Shown here one piece after another: positions 16,107-24,143 of a stretch of DNA of 64,000 bases. The stretch's first letter is position 1. Every line of letters starts with the position of its first letter. This DNA comes from Pseudoduganella rivuli. Lineage in GTDB: Bacteria; Pseudomonadota; Gammaproteobacteria; Burkholderiales; Burkholderiaceae_D. A model generated the notes under the pieces. The model saw nothing but the letters and a program-made list of their open reading frames with translations, ran no database searches and was not told where the DNA came from. Both the position numbers and the translations under genes were made by a program. Location: NCBI RefSeq assembly GCF_009674485.1, contig NZ_WKJJ01000011.1:186001-250000 (forward strand). Reading direction: 5' to 3'.

Positions 16107-18668
16107 CTAAAGCGCAACCGCGTCCACAGTCATTGCGCGGCCATCGTAGACCGCCAGGCCGGCTGGTTTTCCCGCGGACCCGGCGCCATGGCCATCGGCG
16201 GAATTAACGACAACGACCCTCAGCCGGCGCGTTTTCTTCATCCCGGGATAACTGCCCTGCCGCCGGCCTATCGTCAGCTTCCTGGCAGCGTCATCCCAAC
16301 GCAGCGCTGTCAGCGCATACTCGCCGCGCTCATAACCCCATCCATCGCCAGCGTCCTCGTACCAGGTATATTCGCCATCGGCGCCTGGATAAATCCGCAG
16401 TTCGACAGGCGCATCGGCGATTTCCGATGAATACTGCATGGCGGACCCCAGCGGAACCAGGCTCCCGGCCCGAACATGGACAGGCATGTGCGAGATTGGC
16501 GCGTCCACGGTGATTGCCTGGCCGCCGGTGTGCGTCTGCCCCGTCCAGAAGTCTATCCATGTCCCTTTCGGCAGGTAGACCTCGCGGGTCCTGGCGACAC
16601 CTTCCATCGGTACCGAGTGAATCCCGTAATACATCGGAGTGAGCACGGGACTGATCATCAAGCCATCCCCGAACAGCATCTGTGTCTTCAGGTCGTGGGT
16701 CCGGGGATCGTCCGGAAAGCCGAACGCCACCGGGCGAATGAATGATGCGCCCTTCAGATGCACGAGCCCGGCCTGCGAATAAATATGCGGCAAGAGACGG
16801 TAACGTAATTGAATTGCCTGCAGGATGGCATCGTAGAACGGCGTTCCGGGTTCGCCGAAGCGCCACGGTTCCCGGGGCGTGTCGGTGCCATGGCTGCGGA
16901 ACATGGGAAGAAACGCGCCGAATTGCAGCCAGCGCGTATACAGTTCGCGATAGCCCAGGTCCGCAACGCCGGCGTCATAGTCGCCGTTCCAGAACCACTC
17001 TTTACCACGCCGGACAAAGAAGGCGCCAATATCAAAAGTGACGTACGGATTTCCCGAGGCGCTGTAACTCTGGAGCGCGGCCACCTGTTGGGCAAGGACC
17101 GACCACTTGGCCCAGATGTCTCCCGTCCAGACGACGGCGCCGGCCGCCTGGCTTCCCGCATAGCCGGACCGGGTCAGGTTGACCAGGCGCTTGCCCGGCG
17201 CCGCCTTGCGCCAGTTTCGATAAAGGCTTTGCGAATCGACCAGGGCATAGGCGTTCAGATATTGCGCGTCGATGAGCTTCGCCAATCCGGCGATATTCAC
17301 CTCATCCGCATTGCCCGGACGCGTGCCGCCGCCCCAATCGGCAACCGCCGGTTCGGTCGAATCGCACCACCAGGCATCGATCCCATGTCGGCCAAGATAT
17401 TTCCAGGCGTTGTCGAAGTACATTTTTCCTGCTTTCGGCTGGAAGAAGTCGACATACTCGGTGCCGGCAAGCGTGTAGCCGCTGTCTTTCAGCAGCTTGC
17501 CGGGCGGGTCGAGCGGACTCGGGTTCGGCCAGATCGAAATCATCACGCGCGCGTTCAAATCCCGAACCGACTTCACCATCGCGGCGATATCAGGATATCT
17601 CGCCGCATCCGGAACAAAGCTGCCCCAGCGTTCCGGCGCCCAGTAGTTCCAATCCTGGACAATCACGTCCAACGGAATTTTCCGGTCGCGGAATTGTCTG
17701 GTCGTCTCGATCAACTCATCCTGCGTCGCATAGCGCTCCTTCGACTGGATGTAGCCGAATGCCCACTTGGGCAACATGGTGGCGGCTCCCGTCAAGCGAC
17801 GGTAGCCGGCGATGGCGCCATCCATCGAGGGGCCAAGCACGAAGTAGTAATCAAGATCGTCCACGACATCGCTGGTGACCGATGCGCCATCCTTGCCGTC
17901 GGCGAACGTGAGAACGCTGTAGCTATCGAACAGCAGTCCGTATCCGCGTGTCGACACCACGAACGGAATCGCGACCCGCAGGTTATGCTGGTACAGCCGC
18001 TTGGTCTTTCCCCGCAGATTCAGGTCGTCGGTTTCGTCGAATCCCAGCCCGTAGAGCGCCTCGCTGTCACGGAATGTGAACCGCGCCGTGGCCTTCCAGC
18101 CATCGCGGTCTTTTTTCTGCACATACGCTCCCGCGACTTGCCGTTCGCCGTCGACAGTGACGACCCGCTTCATCGTTGCCGGATCGGGCACGGATTTCAC
18201 GACCGCGACTTGCTCGAACGCGCGAGGCGATGCGTTGGACTCCTCCAGCAGAGGCATGCCATCCTTGCCCAGGAACGCGATGGCCCCTGTCATTCGGTTC
18301 AGCTTCACCGCCATCGCCGATGAGTGGAGCGTGATGGTTTTGCTGTCGCCGCTTCTCCGCAGCGCGCCTGGCTTGCCACGGATATCGGCACGCATCAGGC
18401 TTGCCGCCCTGGACCACGCCGGATTCCGCGTCGCGGTGACACGAACAATCTGATCCGTAACGAACCTGATTCTCAAGCGCGTGTCATCTTTTGCGCATTC
18501 GATCCCGTCCACGGTCTCCCGCACATCGTTTATCGGGGCGCCGGTGCCCTGCGACGAAAAGTCCTGCGCGCCCGCCGGGGCCTTGCCGGAGGCACTGCCG
18601 TTCTTGACCAGGGTCCATGCAGGAATCGCTGTCGCCAGCTGTTTAAGAAGTTTTCTGCGGCCATTCAT
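16107..18668 (-). CDS. Glycoside hydrolase family 31 (alpha-xylosidase/alpha-glucosidase type)
   Basis: 853 residues from MNGRRKLLKQLATAIPAW, which carries an export-like N-terminus (one Arg pair, moderately hydrophobic). GH31 architecture: N-terminal beta-sandwich (to about residue 240), TIM barrel from PKWAFGYIQSKERY, nucleophile Asp436 in WWCDSTEP, acid/base Asp517 in WTGDIWAKW, the MFRSHGTDTPREPW loop, then C-terminal sandwiches including a DUF5110-like end. The RSHGTDTPREPW type is common in bacterial alpha-xylosidases, which would fit xyloglucan side-chain removal, but alpha-glucosidase activity cannot be excluded. A LacI-type operator and a hairpin lie in the 320 bases upstream. Confidence 0.92.
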   Translation of the reverse strand: MNGRRKLLKQLATAIPAWTLVKNGSASGKAPAGAQDFSSQGTGAPINDVRETVDGIECAKDDTRLRIRFVTDQIVRVTATRNPAWSRAASLMRADIRGKPGALRRSGDSKTITLHSSAMAVKLNRMTGAIAFLGKDGMPLLEESNASPRAFEQVAVVKSVPDPATMKRVVTVDGERQVAGAYVQKKDRDGWKATARFTFRDSEALYGLGFDETDDLNLRGKTKRLYQHNLRVAIPFVVSTRGYGLLFDSYSVLTFADGKDGASVTSDVVDDLDYYFVLGPSMDGAIAGYRRLTGAATMLPKWAFGYIQSKERYATQDELIETTRQFRDRKIPLDVIVQDWNYWAPERWGSFVPDAARYPDIAAMVKSVRDLNARVMISIWPNPSPLDPPGKLLKDSGYTLAGTEYVDFFQPKAGKMYFDNAWKYLGRHGIDAWWCDSTEPAVADWGGGTRPGNADEVNIAGLAKLIDAQYLNAYALVDSQSLYRNWRKAAPGKRLVNLTRSGYAGSQAAGAVVWTGDIWAKWSVLAQQVAALQSYSASGNPYVTFDIGAFFVRRGKEWFWNGDYDAGVADLGYRELYTRWLQFGAFLPMFRSHGTDTPREPWRFGEPGTPFYDAILQAIQLRYRLLPHIYSQAGLVHLKGASFIRPVAFGFPDDPRTHDLKTQMLFGDGLMISPVLTPMYYGIHSVPMEGVARTREVYLPKGTWIDFWTGQTHTGGQAITVDAPISHMPVHVRAGSLVPLGSAMQYSSEIADAPVELRIYPGADGEYTWYEDAGDGWGYERGEYALTALRWDDAARKLTIGRRQGSYPGMKKTRRLRVVVVNSADGHGAGSAGKPAGLAVYDGRAMTVDAVAL

Positions 18669-18900
18669 GGGGGGATTCTCGTGATTGAAAAATGTATAAG
18701 GGTGTCCCGGGGCGAGCGGGCATGCCCGGACCAATTCGGCCGAACTGCCGCTCACGGAACCGGAGTTGCCTGTCGGCCTCGCCGGCAAAGGCGGGATCGA
18801 ACGACAGCATGCCGCCGAAAATCACGGACTGAAACCGGTCATGGGCCGTGGCTATGGTCATGTCTCGTTGTTGGTTTTTTATAGATACAAAACAACCATC

Positions 18901-18928
18901 GCGAAAAAATAAGCACGCTAGAGCGTGC
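18901..18928 (-). terminator. Terminator-like hairpin between operator and GH31
   Basis: On the minus strand GCACGC-TCTA-GCGTGC (extendable to a 7-bp stem) is followed by TTATTTTTT. It sits downstream of the LacI-type operator and upstream of GH31, so a transcript starting at the operator would meet it before the gene. Confidence 0.65.
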
Positions 18929-18991
18929 ATAATGTCCAGCGCGGCAAGCCTTGTGGCACCGGTTATGCCGGAATTTTCGACAACTGCAAAA

Positions 18992-19005
18992 TGTTATCGA
19001 TAACC
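18992..19005 (-). promoter_or_regulatory. LacI-type operator upstream of GH31
   Basis: GGTTATCGATAACA on the minus strand, identical in its 14 bases to the site before GH43 read on the other strand. It lies 93 bases after the ThuA-like gene stop and about 325 bases before the GH31 ATG. Confidence 0.65.
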
Positions 19006-19098
19006 AATCCTAGTCCTTTGTTTGCTGCGTGTCCACCGAATTTTTTTCGGAGAGGGAGCGCTTGCGCGGCATTGCGGCGCGTCAGGACGCGATGCCCC

Positions 19099-19905
19099 TT
19101 ACTCCGCCTTGAAAGTACGCCCCGTGGCCGCCCAGTAAATACCGCCATACAGGTGATGCAGGAACGCCTCGTCGGCATACGTGGCCGGCAGGTGGCCCCG
19201 CGCCGTGTAGAAGGCGCGGCCATGGTCGTAATGCTGGTACCAGCTGACGGGATGGAACGCCCCCATCCCCTTGCCGTGTTTCGGCGGCCAGCGCGCCTCC
19301 GGCTGGTATGTCGATTCGTCCACGGTCAGCAAGTAATGCAGCTGGCCGGACAGGGCCGGGCCGAATTCATACCATTCGTCGGTGACCAGCGATCGGGGGG
19401 CAAGGCGCTCCATGCCGGGAAAGTTGCGGTCCTCCACCTTCAACACGGCGGTCTGCACCGCCGGGTGGATATAAAACATGTGGCCCACCATGCGCGTGTA
19501 CCACGGCCAGCCGGCTTCCGTGTCGGCCGCACTGTGCACGCCGACGAAGCCGCCGCCGGACTGGATATAGCGCTCGAATGCCGCCTGCTGTCGCTCGTCG
19601 AGGATATCCCCGGTGGTGAGCAGGAACACCACGGCCTGGTATTTGGGCAGTTCCGTGTCATTCATGGCGCGGTTCGCGTCCTCGGTCCAGAACACGTCGA
19701 AATCGTGCAGCTTGCCCAGGTTGCGGATCGCCTCCACGCCGGCGGGGATGGCGTCGTGGTGCCAGCCGGCGGTCTTGCTGAATACCAGCACATTGAATTG
19801 CCCGGCCCATGCTGCCGGCGTTGCCAGGACCGCCAGCGCTGCGCAGGTTGCGACGGCGGCGCGGCGCAAGGTCGCGACAGGGTTATTCCGCCGTTGTATC
19901 AACAT
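19099..19905 (-). CDS. ThuA-domain protein, exported
   Basis: 268 residues. An N-terminal Arg-rich Sec signal peptide (LRRAAVATCAALAVLATPAAWA) is followed by one ThuA-like class I glutamine-amidotransferase-type domain: NVLVFSKTAGWHHDAIP, VFLLTTGDILDERQQAAFERYI and GGGFVGVHSAADTE. ThuA-like proteins accompany sugar utilisation genes and some act with dehydrogenases on keto-sugars; the exact reaction is unknown. It follows the second GH43 gene by 137 bases in the same direction and may share its operator-controlled promoter. Confidence 0.87.
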   Translation of the reverse strand: MLIQRRNNPVATLRRAAVATCAALAVLATPAAWAGQFNVLVFSKTAGWHHDAIPAGVEAIRNLGKLHDFDVFWTEDANRAMNDTELPKYQAVVFLLTTGDILDERQQAAFERYIQSGGGFVGVHSAADTEAGWPWYTRMVGHMFYIHPAVQTAVLKVEDRNFPGMERLAPRSLVTDEWYEFGPALSGQLHYLLTVDESTYQPEARWPPKHGKGMGAFHPVSWYQHYDHGRAFYTARGHLPATYADEAFLHHLYGGIYWAATGRTFKAE

Positions 19906-20041
19906 GGAGGTATCCGGGTTCGGTTAGCGCGTGCGCGCGGCGGCTGGCGCAGCAATTCGCAAACCTTATTTTATTGGCACGCTATCGCCGCGAGCTATGC
20001 GGATTTGCGCGTGAGCTATACCGTTACGAGATAGTAGCGGA

Positions 20042-21067
20042 CTACCCAGGCGCCACGGGCCACTTTGCCAACACCCGCCGGTATTCCGCTTCAGTGATGT
20101 TCAGGATCGAACCATGCCGCTTTTTGCTTGCGCCATATGAAATTGCGAGGGGATCGGCCAGGCGGAACGTCTCAGGCCGCGACAGGTCGGACGTGGCGAG
20201 CGCGAGGTAGCCGCCCCCCGTGCGGTACTGGTCCACCCACAAGCCCCACTCGCCCTTCCCTGTCAGGCGGAACAAAATGGGTCCCTCGACGTCCTTGCCG
20301 GTCAGCCCGACAGCGCGCAGATTGCCGAGCGTATTCCAGTCGCCCACCAGCTTGTTGCTGCCCTCGATCGTGATTTCCCCGTCACCCGACGCGCGATAGT
20401 AGCGGTAACGCGAAGCGGGGCTGTCGTCCTTGACGATCTGCGTATCGATCAGGCCGGCTGCTCCGGGGCGGTCGATGTACAGTTGCGCGGGTGTGAAATT
20501 GATGAAGTCGCGCGTGCGCGAAGCATAGATGCGCGGCTTGTCGATGCCGCCGGCAGGCGAGATGGTGGTCCAATACACCATGTAGTCGCCCGATGCCTCG
20601 TCGAAGATTGCCTCCGGCGCCCACGCGCAGCCGGCCTTGTCGATGCCGCCGGCAATGTCAACCAGGCGCGGCGCCGACCAGTTCACCAGATCCGCCGATT
20701 CCCAGATCACGATCGCGGTGCTGCCCTGATGCATCGCGGCGGCCCAGCCCTTTTGGCTGGCAATGCGCAGGTCTGTCGCCAGAATCCAGAATTTCTTGCC
20801 GTCGGCCGAGCGCACGATGGACGGGTCGCGCACCCCTTTTTCCCCCAGGTTCGACTTCAAAACTGGCCGCGAGCCGTTCAAGTCTGTCCAGCGGTAGCCA
20901 TCATCGCTGCCGGCAAAATGAATCTGCTCGCCATCGGGCGACTCGCCGGTGAAGTGCACCAGCAGATAACGCGAATAGTCCGCAGCCTGCGCAATGGAAG
21001 CGCCCAGCACGACGGTGGCATATGCCAATGCGGTCCATCCGCGACGCGCCCATCTCGATGTGCCCAT
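20042..21067 (-). CDS. GH43-like five-bladed propeller glycosidase, exported
   Basis: 341 residues with a Sec signal peptide (WTALAYATVVLGASIAQAA, cleavage after AQA). The propeller carries KGVRDPSIVRS (candidate base Asp), WAPEAIFDEASGDYMVYW (pKa-modulator blade) and GKDVEGPILFRLTGKGEW (candidate proton donor Glu), an arrangement seen in the GH43 subgroup acting on arabinan or galactan side chains. AAGG lies 7 bases before the ATG. A TGTTATCGAT half-operator lies 115 bases upstream. Substrate assignment is inference from the neighbourhood. Confidence 0.82.
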   Translation of the reverse strand: MGTSRWARRGWTALAYATVVLGASIAQAADYSRYLLVHFTGESPDGEQIHFAGSDDGYRWTDLNGSRPVLKSNLGEKGVRDPSIVRSADGKKFWILATDLRIASQKGWAAAMHQGSTAIVIWESADLVNWSAPRLVDIAGGIDKAGCAWAPEAIFDEASGDYMVYWTTISPAGGIDKPRIYASRTRDFINFTPAQLYIDRPGAAGLIDTQIVKDDSPASRYRYYRASGDGEITIEGSNKLVGDWNTLGNLRAVGLTGKDVEGPILFRLTGKGEWGLWVDQYRTGGGYLALATSDLSRPETFRLADPLAISYGASKKRHGSILNITEAEYRRVLAKWPVAPG

Positions 21068-21181
21068 ACGATTCCCTTTTCCAGAACGTGCGCCGTGGCG
21101 CGCATATTGCCAAATTGCTGGCAGTATAAGTGTTCTTTGCCGGCCGAGCGATCGTATTTAGCTCGTCATCGATGCCATAAT

Positions 21182-21195
21182 TGTTATCGATATCT
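21182..21195 (-). promoter_or_regulatory. Degenerate LacI-type operator upstream of the second GH43 gene
   Basis: TGTTATCGATATCT: the left half and centre match TGTTATCGATAACA, the right half differs at two or three positions. It is 115 bases before the GH43-like start, between that gene and the PEP-CTERM terminator. Confidence 0.45.
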
Positions 21196-21204
21196 CCCGC
21201 CCCC

Positions 21205-21234
21205 AAAAAAAACCGGCTCATTGCAGAGCCGGTT
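21205..21234 (-). terminator. Intrinsic terminator after the PEP-CTERM gene
   Basis: Minus strand: AACCGGCTC-TGCAAT-GAGCCGGTT followed by eight T. A perfect 9-bp stem starts 15 bases after the PEP-CTERM stop codon. Confidence 0.9.
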
Positions 21235-21249
21235 CTTTCATGCCGGGCC

Positions 21250-21852
21250 TTACTGCCGCCGTCGGCGCACCACGGCGCAGGCGCCCAGGCCGCCCAGCAT
21301 CAGCGGCAGGCTGCCCGGCAGCGGCACCGAGCCGTCCGCGTTTTCCACGGCGACGTTGTCGAGCTGGTTGAACGCGCCCGAACCCAGGCGCAGTTCGCTG
21401 ATGCCGTTCAGCGCCGTGTTCCAGGTGCCGGCGCCTTCCAGCACGCCGACCTGGTTGCCATTGGCCGACAGCGCGCTCCAGTCGGTGTAGTAGTCGAAAC
21501 CGAGCAGGTTGAACATGCCGCCGCCAACCCGGGTCAACGTGGCGTACGTGCCGGAACCGTTCTCCATGCCGTCATGCCAGTTGTAGGTCTGCGGCTCGAA
21601 CGTGCCGTCGCCGATATGGGCATCGCCGGCCGCCGATTCGGGCGCGTTCAGTGTCAGCAAGAAGCCCGACTCCTGGTAGGTCAGGTTCTTGCCGTCATAG
21701 CTCATGTTGGCCGGCAGCGCGCCGCTGTTGCCATACACCACGAATTCAGCCAGGCCGTCAAACGTCAGGACGGCGGCGCCGGCGCTGCCGGCCGCCGTAC
21801 CCAGCCCCAGGACCAGGGCGGCCGCGATGGTTTTCAATGTCATTGCTTTCAT
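21250..21852 (-). CDS. PEP-CTERM-type sorted surface protein
   Basis: 200 residues. N-terminal Sec signal (LKTIAAALVLGLGTAAGSAGA), a beta-rich Gly/Asn/Tyr-rich middle and a C-terminal sorting tail VPLPGSLPLMLGGLGACAVVRRRR: a VPLPGS variant of the PEP motif, a hydrophobic segment and an Arg cluster, as recognised by exosortase in exopolysaccharide-producing Gram-negatives. GGAGA precedes the ATG. It starts 21 bases after the GH74 pseudogene stop and was presumably co-transcribed with it. Function unknown; a carbohydrate-binding surface role is a guess from context. Confidence 0.85.
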   Translation of the reverse strand: MKAMTLKTIAAALVLGLGTAAGSAGAAVLTFDGLAEFVVYGNSGALPANMSYDGKNLTYQESGFLLTLNAPESAAGDAHIGDGTFEPQTYNWHDGMENGSGTYATLTRVGGGMFNLLGFDYYTDWSALSANGNQVGVLEGAGTWNTALNGISELRLGSGAFNQLDNVAVENADGSVPLPGSLPLMLGGLGACAVVRRRRQ

Positions 21853-21873
21853 TTGTTTTCTCTCCGAATGGGA

Positions 21874-24112
21874 TCAGTAGCTGAACAGGACGCCGCGGCC
21901 GCCGCCGCTCAGGTACAGGCGTCCCGGCACGGTCTGGTCGGCCGCCAGCGTGCCCATGCCGCCGAACTGGTGCTTGTCGTCGTTGAAGCGGGTCCACGTC
22001 ACGCCGCCATCGTCGGAGCGGTGCACGCCCCACACGCCGCCTATGACGCCGGCGAGGTAGATCGACGACGAGTATTTCGCGCCGGCGGGCGCCTTGCCCA
22101 GCGCGATCGACGTGGCGCCATACACGTCAGGCGTCCAGTAGCCATTGCCCCAGATCGGCGTGGTCACGTTGAGCTTGGTCCAGGTCGCACCAGAGTCGGT
22201 CGAGTGCAGGACGTTCAGGCCGTCCGCCACCCAGATGTCGCCTTCCGCGTTCGGGTTGACCGCCACCGACGACGCGAAGAAGTCGACGGTCCAGGTCTTG
22301 GACGGGAAGGTGCTGCTTTCCGTGAACGTGTGGCCGCCGTCGGTCGACGTGTAGAAGTGCGCGGTCTCGCCCCATTGCGTCCACCATGCGCCGCCCGAGT
22401 TGTAGGCATACACCTTGTTCGGGTTCTTGCGGTCGGCCACCACCTTGTAGGCGCGGTCGATGCCCATGTGGTTCAGGGCCGGCAGGTTGGTATAGGTCCA
22501 GGTCACGCCATTGTCGGTGGTATAGGCCGGCGCCGCGTGCGACGGGGCCCAGATCACGTTGCCGGTCTTCGTGACGGCCAGGTTGGCCGCATCGCTGGTG
22601 TTGCCGATCGCGTCCGGGTGGTTGGTCGGGAACGCTTTCCACGTGACGCCGGAATCGGTGGAATACGCACCGGCCACGTTCGGCGTGTTCCAGCCGGGGC
22701 TACCGGTGGTGGCGATATAGGCCGGGTTGGACCACGCCATGTCGACCCCGTACGTGCTGTTGAACATGCCCCACGAGCCGCGCGTGGGCGACTTGAACAA
22801 TTCCGTCTGCACGGCAGTGCCGACGTCCAGCGCCGCGCGCAGCAGCGTGTAGTTGGCGCCCGGTGGCGGCGCCGTCAGCGCCTTGGTGGCCACTTCCTCG
22901 ATGCCCAGCGAAGCGTCGGTCCACGTGGGCTTGGCCGCCGACGCGTTCTTGGTTTCCCATACGCCGCCGCCATGCACGTGCAGGATGTGTTCCGGGTTTT
23001 TCGGGTCGATCTCGACGTCGTCGATCCAGCCGGACACGCCGCCATCGATGCCGGTGTGCGGGGCCATGGCGGAAATCTCGCGCCACGTGGCGCCCGCGTC
23101 GTCGGACAGCTGCACCACCGGCTGGCCATCGTAATTGCCCCAGGAATTGGTCACGCCCAGCGCGATGCGGGTGGTGGCGCCGGTGCCGGACACGGACAGG
23201 CCGCCCATGCCGAAGTTGACCCATTGCTGGGTGTCGTATTTCTTCAGCAAGGTCCAGTTGGCGCCGTCGAACTTGTACAGCCGCGCCGGGCCGCCGGCGC
23301 CTGGGCCGACATCCTTGGTGAAGGCCACGTACATTATGCCGTCCTTGTTGCGCACCATGTGCGGGACGATAAAGCCCTTCACGTCGTCGGGCACGGCGAT
23401 GCCAGTCCAGGTCGCGCCGCCGTCGGTGGTCTTGTACAGGTTGTACGACAGGCCCGACACATTGGCATAGTCCGGCGCCACGGCCGTATAGATGGTCTGC
23501 GTGGCGGTGCCGGTGCCCTTGGTATTGGTGTCGAAGATCACCTGTTCGAAGCCGACCGGGCTGCTCCAGTACGAAGCGTTGATTTCATCCTTGGTCATGA
23601 CGTGCGTGGACAGCGACGACACCTGGTTCCAGGTCTGGCCGTAGTCAGTGCTCTTCCACATGCCGCTGGCGCGCGTGGCTTAGAACAGGATCGACGGCTT
23701 GTTGGGGACGACCATCAGGCGCTCGCCGACGGCGCGGCCCTGGTTGTTGCTGCCGGCCGAGAATGGCAGGTTCACGAATTGCCAGTTGTCGCCGCGGTCG
23801 GTGGAAATGTACAGGCGCGCGTTCGGGCTGTCGCCCAGGTACATGCCGGCGCTCATGTAGACGCGCTTGTCGTCGGTCGGATCGAGCGCCATGGTTTCGC
23901 TGCCATGGTAGAAGCCCTCGGTGGGGCCGAACATATCGGTGATCGCCACCCACGAGCTGGTGGCGGCGTCCCAGCGGTAGGCGCCGCCGATGTCGGCGCG
24001 CGTACAGCACGTCCGGACTGGTCGGATGATAGATCAGCCCGGGCACGTAGCCGCCGCCGCCGAATTTAACGCTGGCCCACCGGGTTACCTTGGCGGCGGT
24101 GGCGCCGCCCAT
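21874..24112 (-). pseudogene. GH74-type xyloglucanase, broken by a frameshift and a stop codon
   Basis: Read across three pieces, this encodes a two-propeller GH74 endoxyloglucanase-like protein with BNR/Asp-box repeats (STDGGHTF, STDSGATW, SDDGGVTW). The N-terminal piece ends at VLYAR and should continue as DIGGAYRWDAATSSW, but that segment is in another frame: about two bases are missing near 23993-24003. The second piece runs to an in-frame TAA at 23680-23682 (ILF-stop-ATRASGMWKSTDYG), after which 595 codons remain open. The first possible ATG (24112) gives no signal peptide although GH74 enzymes are secreted, and the upstream gene ends 32 bases away, so the 5' end also seems lost. A restart at MWKSTDYG would give only part of the enzyme. 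Confidence 0.85.
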
Positions 24113-24143
24113 TATCCTCGCCAGCAATGCCTGCCCTATCCGC

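Larger units (their letters stand above)
18669..19098. other. 430-base leader region of GH31
   Basis: No gene supported. From the GH31 start outward it contains a TATAAA-bearing AT-rich stretch near 18870-18885, an intrinsic-terminator-like hairpin at 18901-18928 and a LacI-type operator at 18992-19005. A 95-codon minus-strand reading frame (18643-18930) overlaps the GH31 start in another frame and has no family resemblance. Confidence 0.5.

Noticed and set aside
18643-18930. A 95-codon minus-strand gene upstream of GH31
   Set aside because: It overlaps the GH31 start in another frame, begins within a terminator-like hairpin and shows no recognisable domain or ribosome site.
23680-24010. Programmed frameshifting or stop-codon readthrough in the GH74 gene
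   Set aside because: No slippery heptamer or downstream pseudoknot is evident, the stop and the frameshift are separate lesions, and the signal peptide is also absent; decay is simpler.
21181-24069. A 962-codon plus-strand reading frame across the PEP-CTERM and GH74 region
   Set aside because: It is antisense to the GH74 sequence, has His/Arg/Ala-rich low-information composition and no family motif; it arises from GC-rich codon bias.
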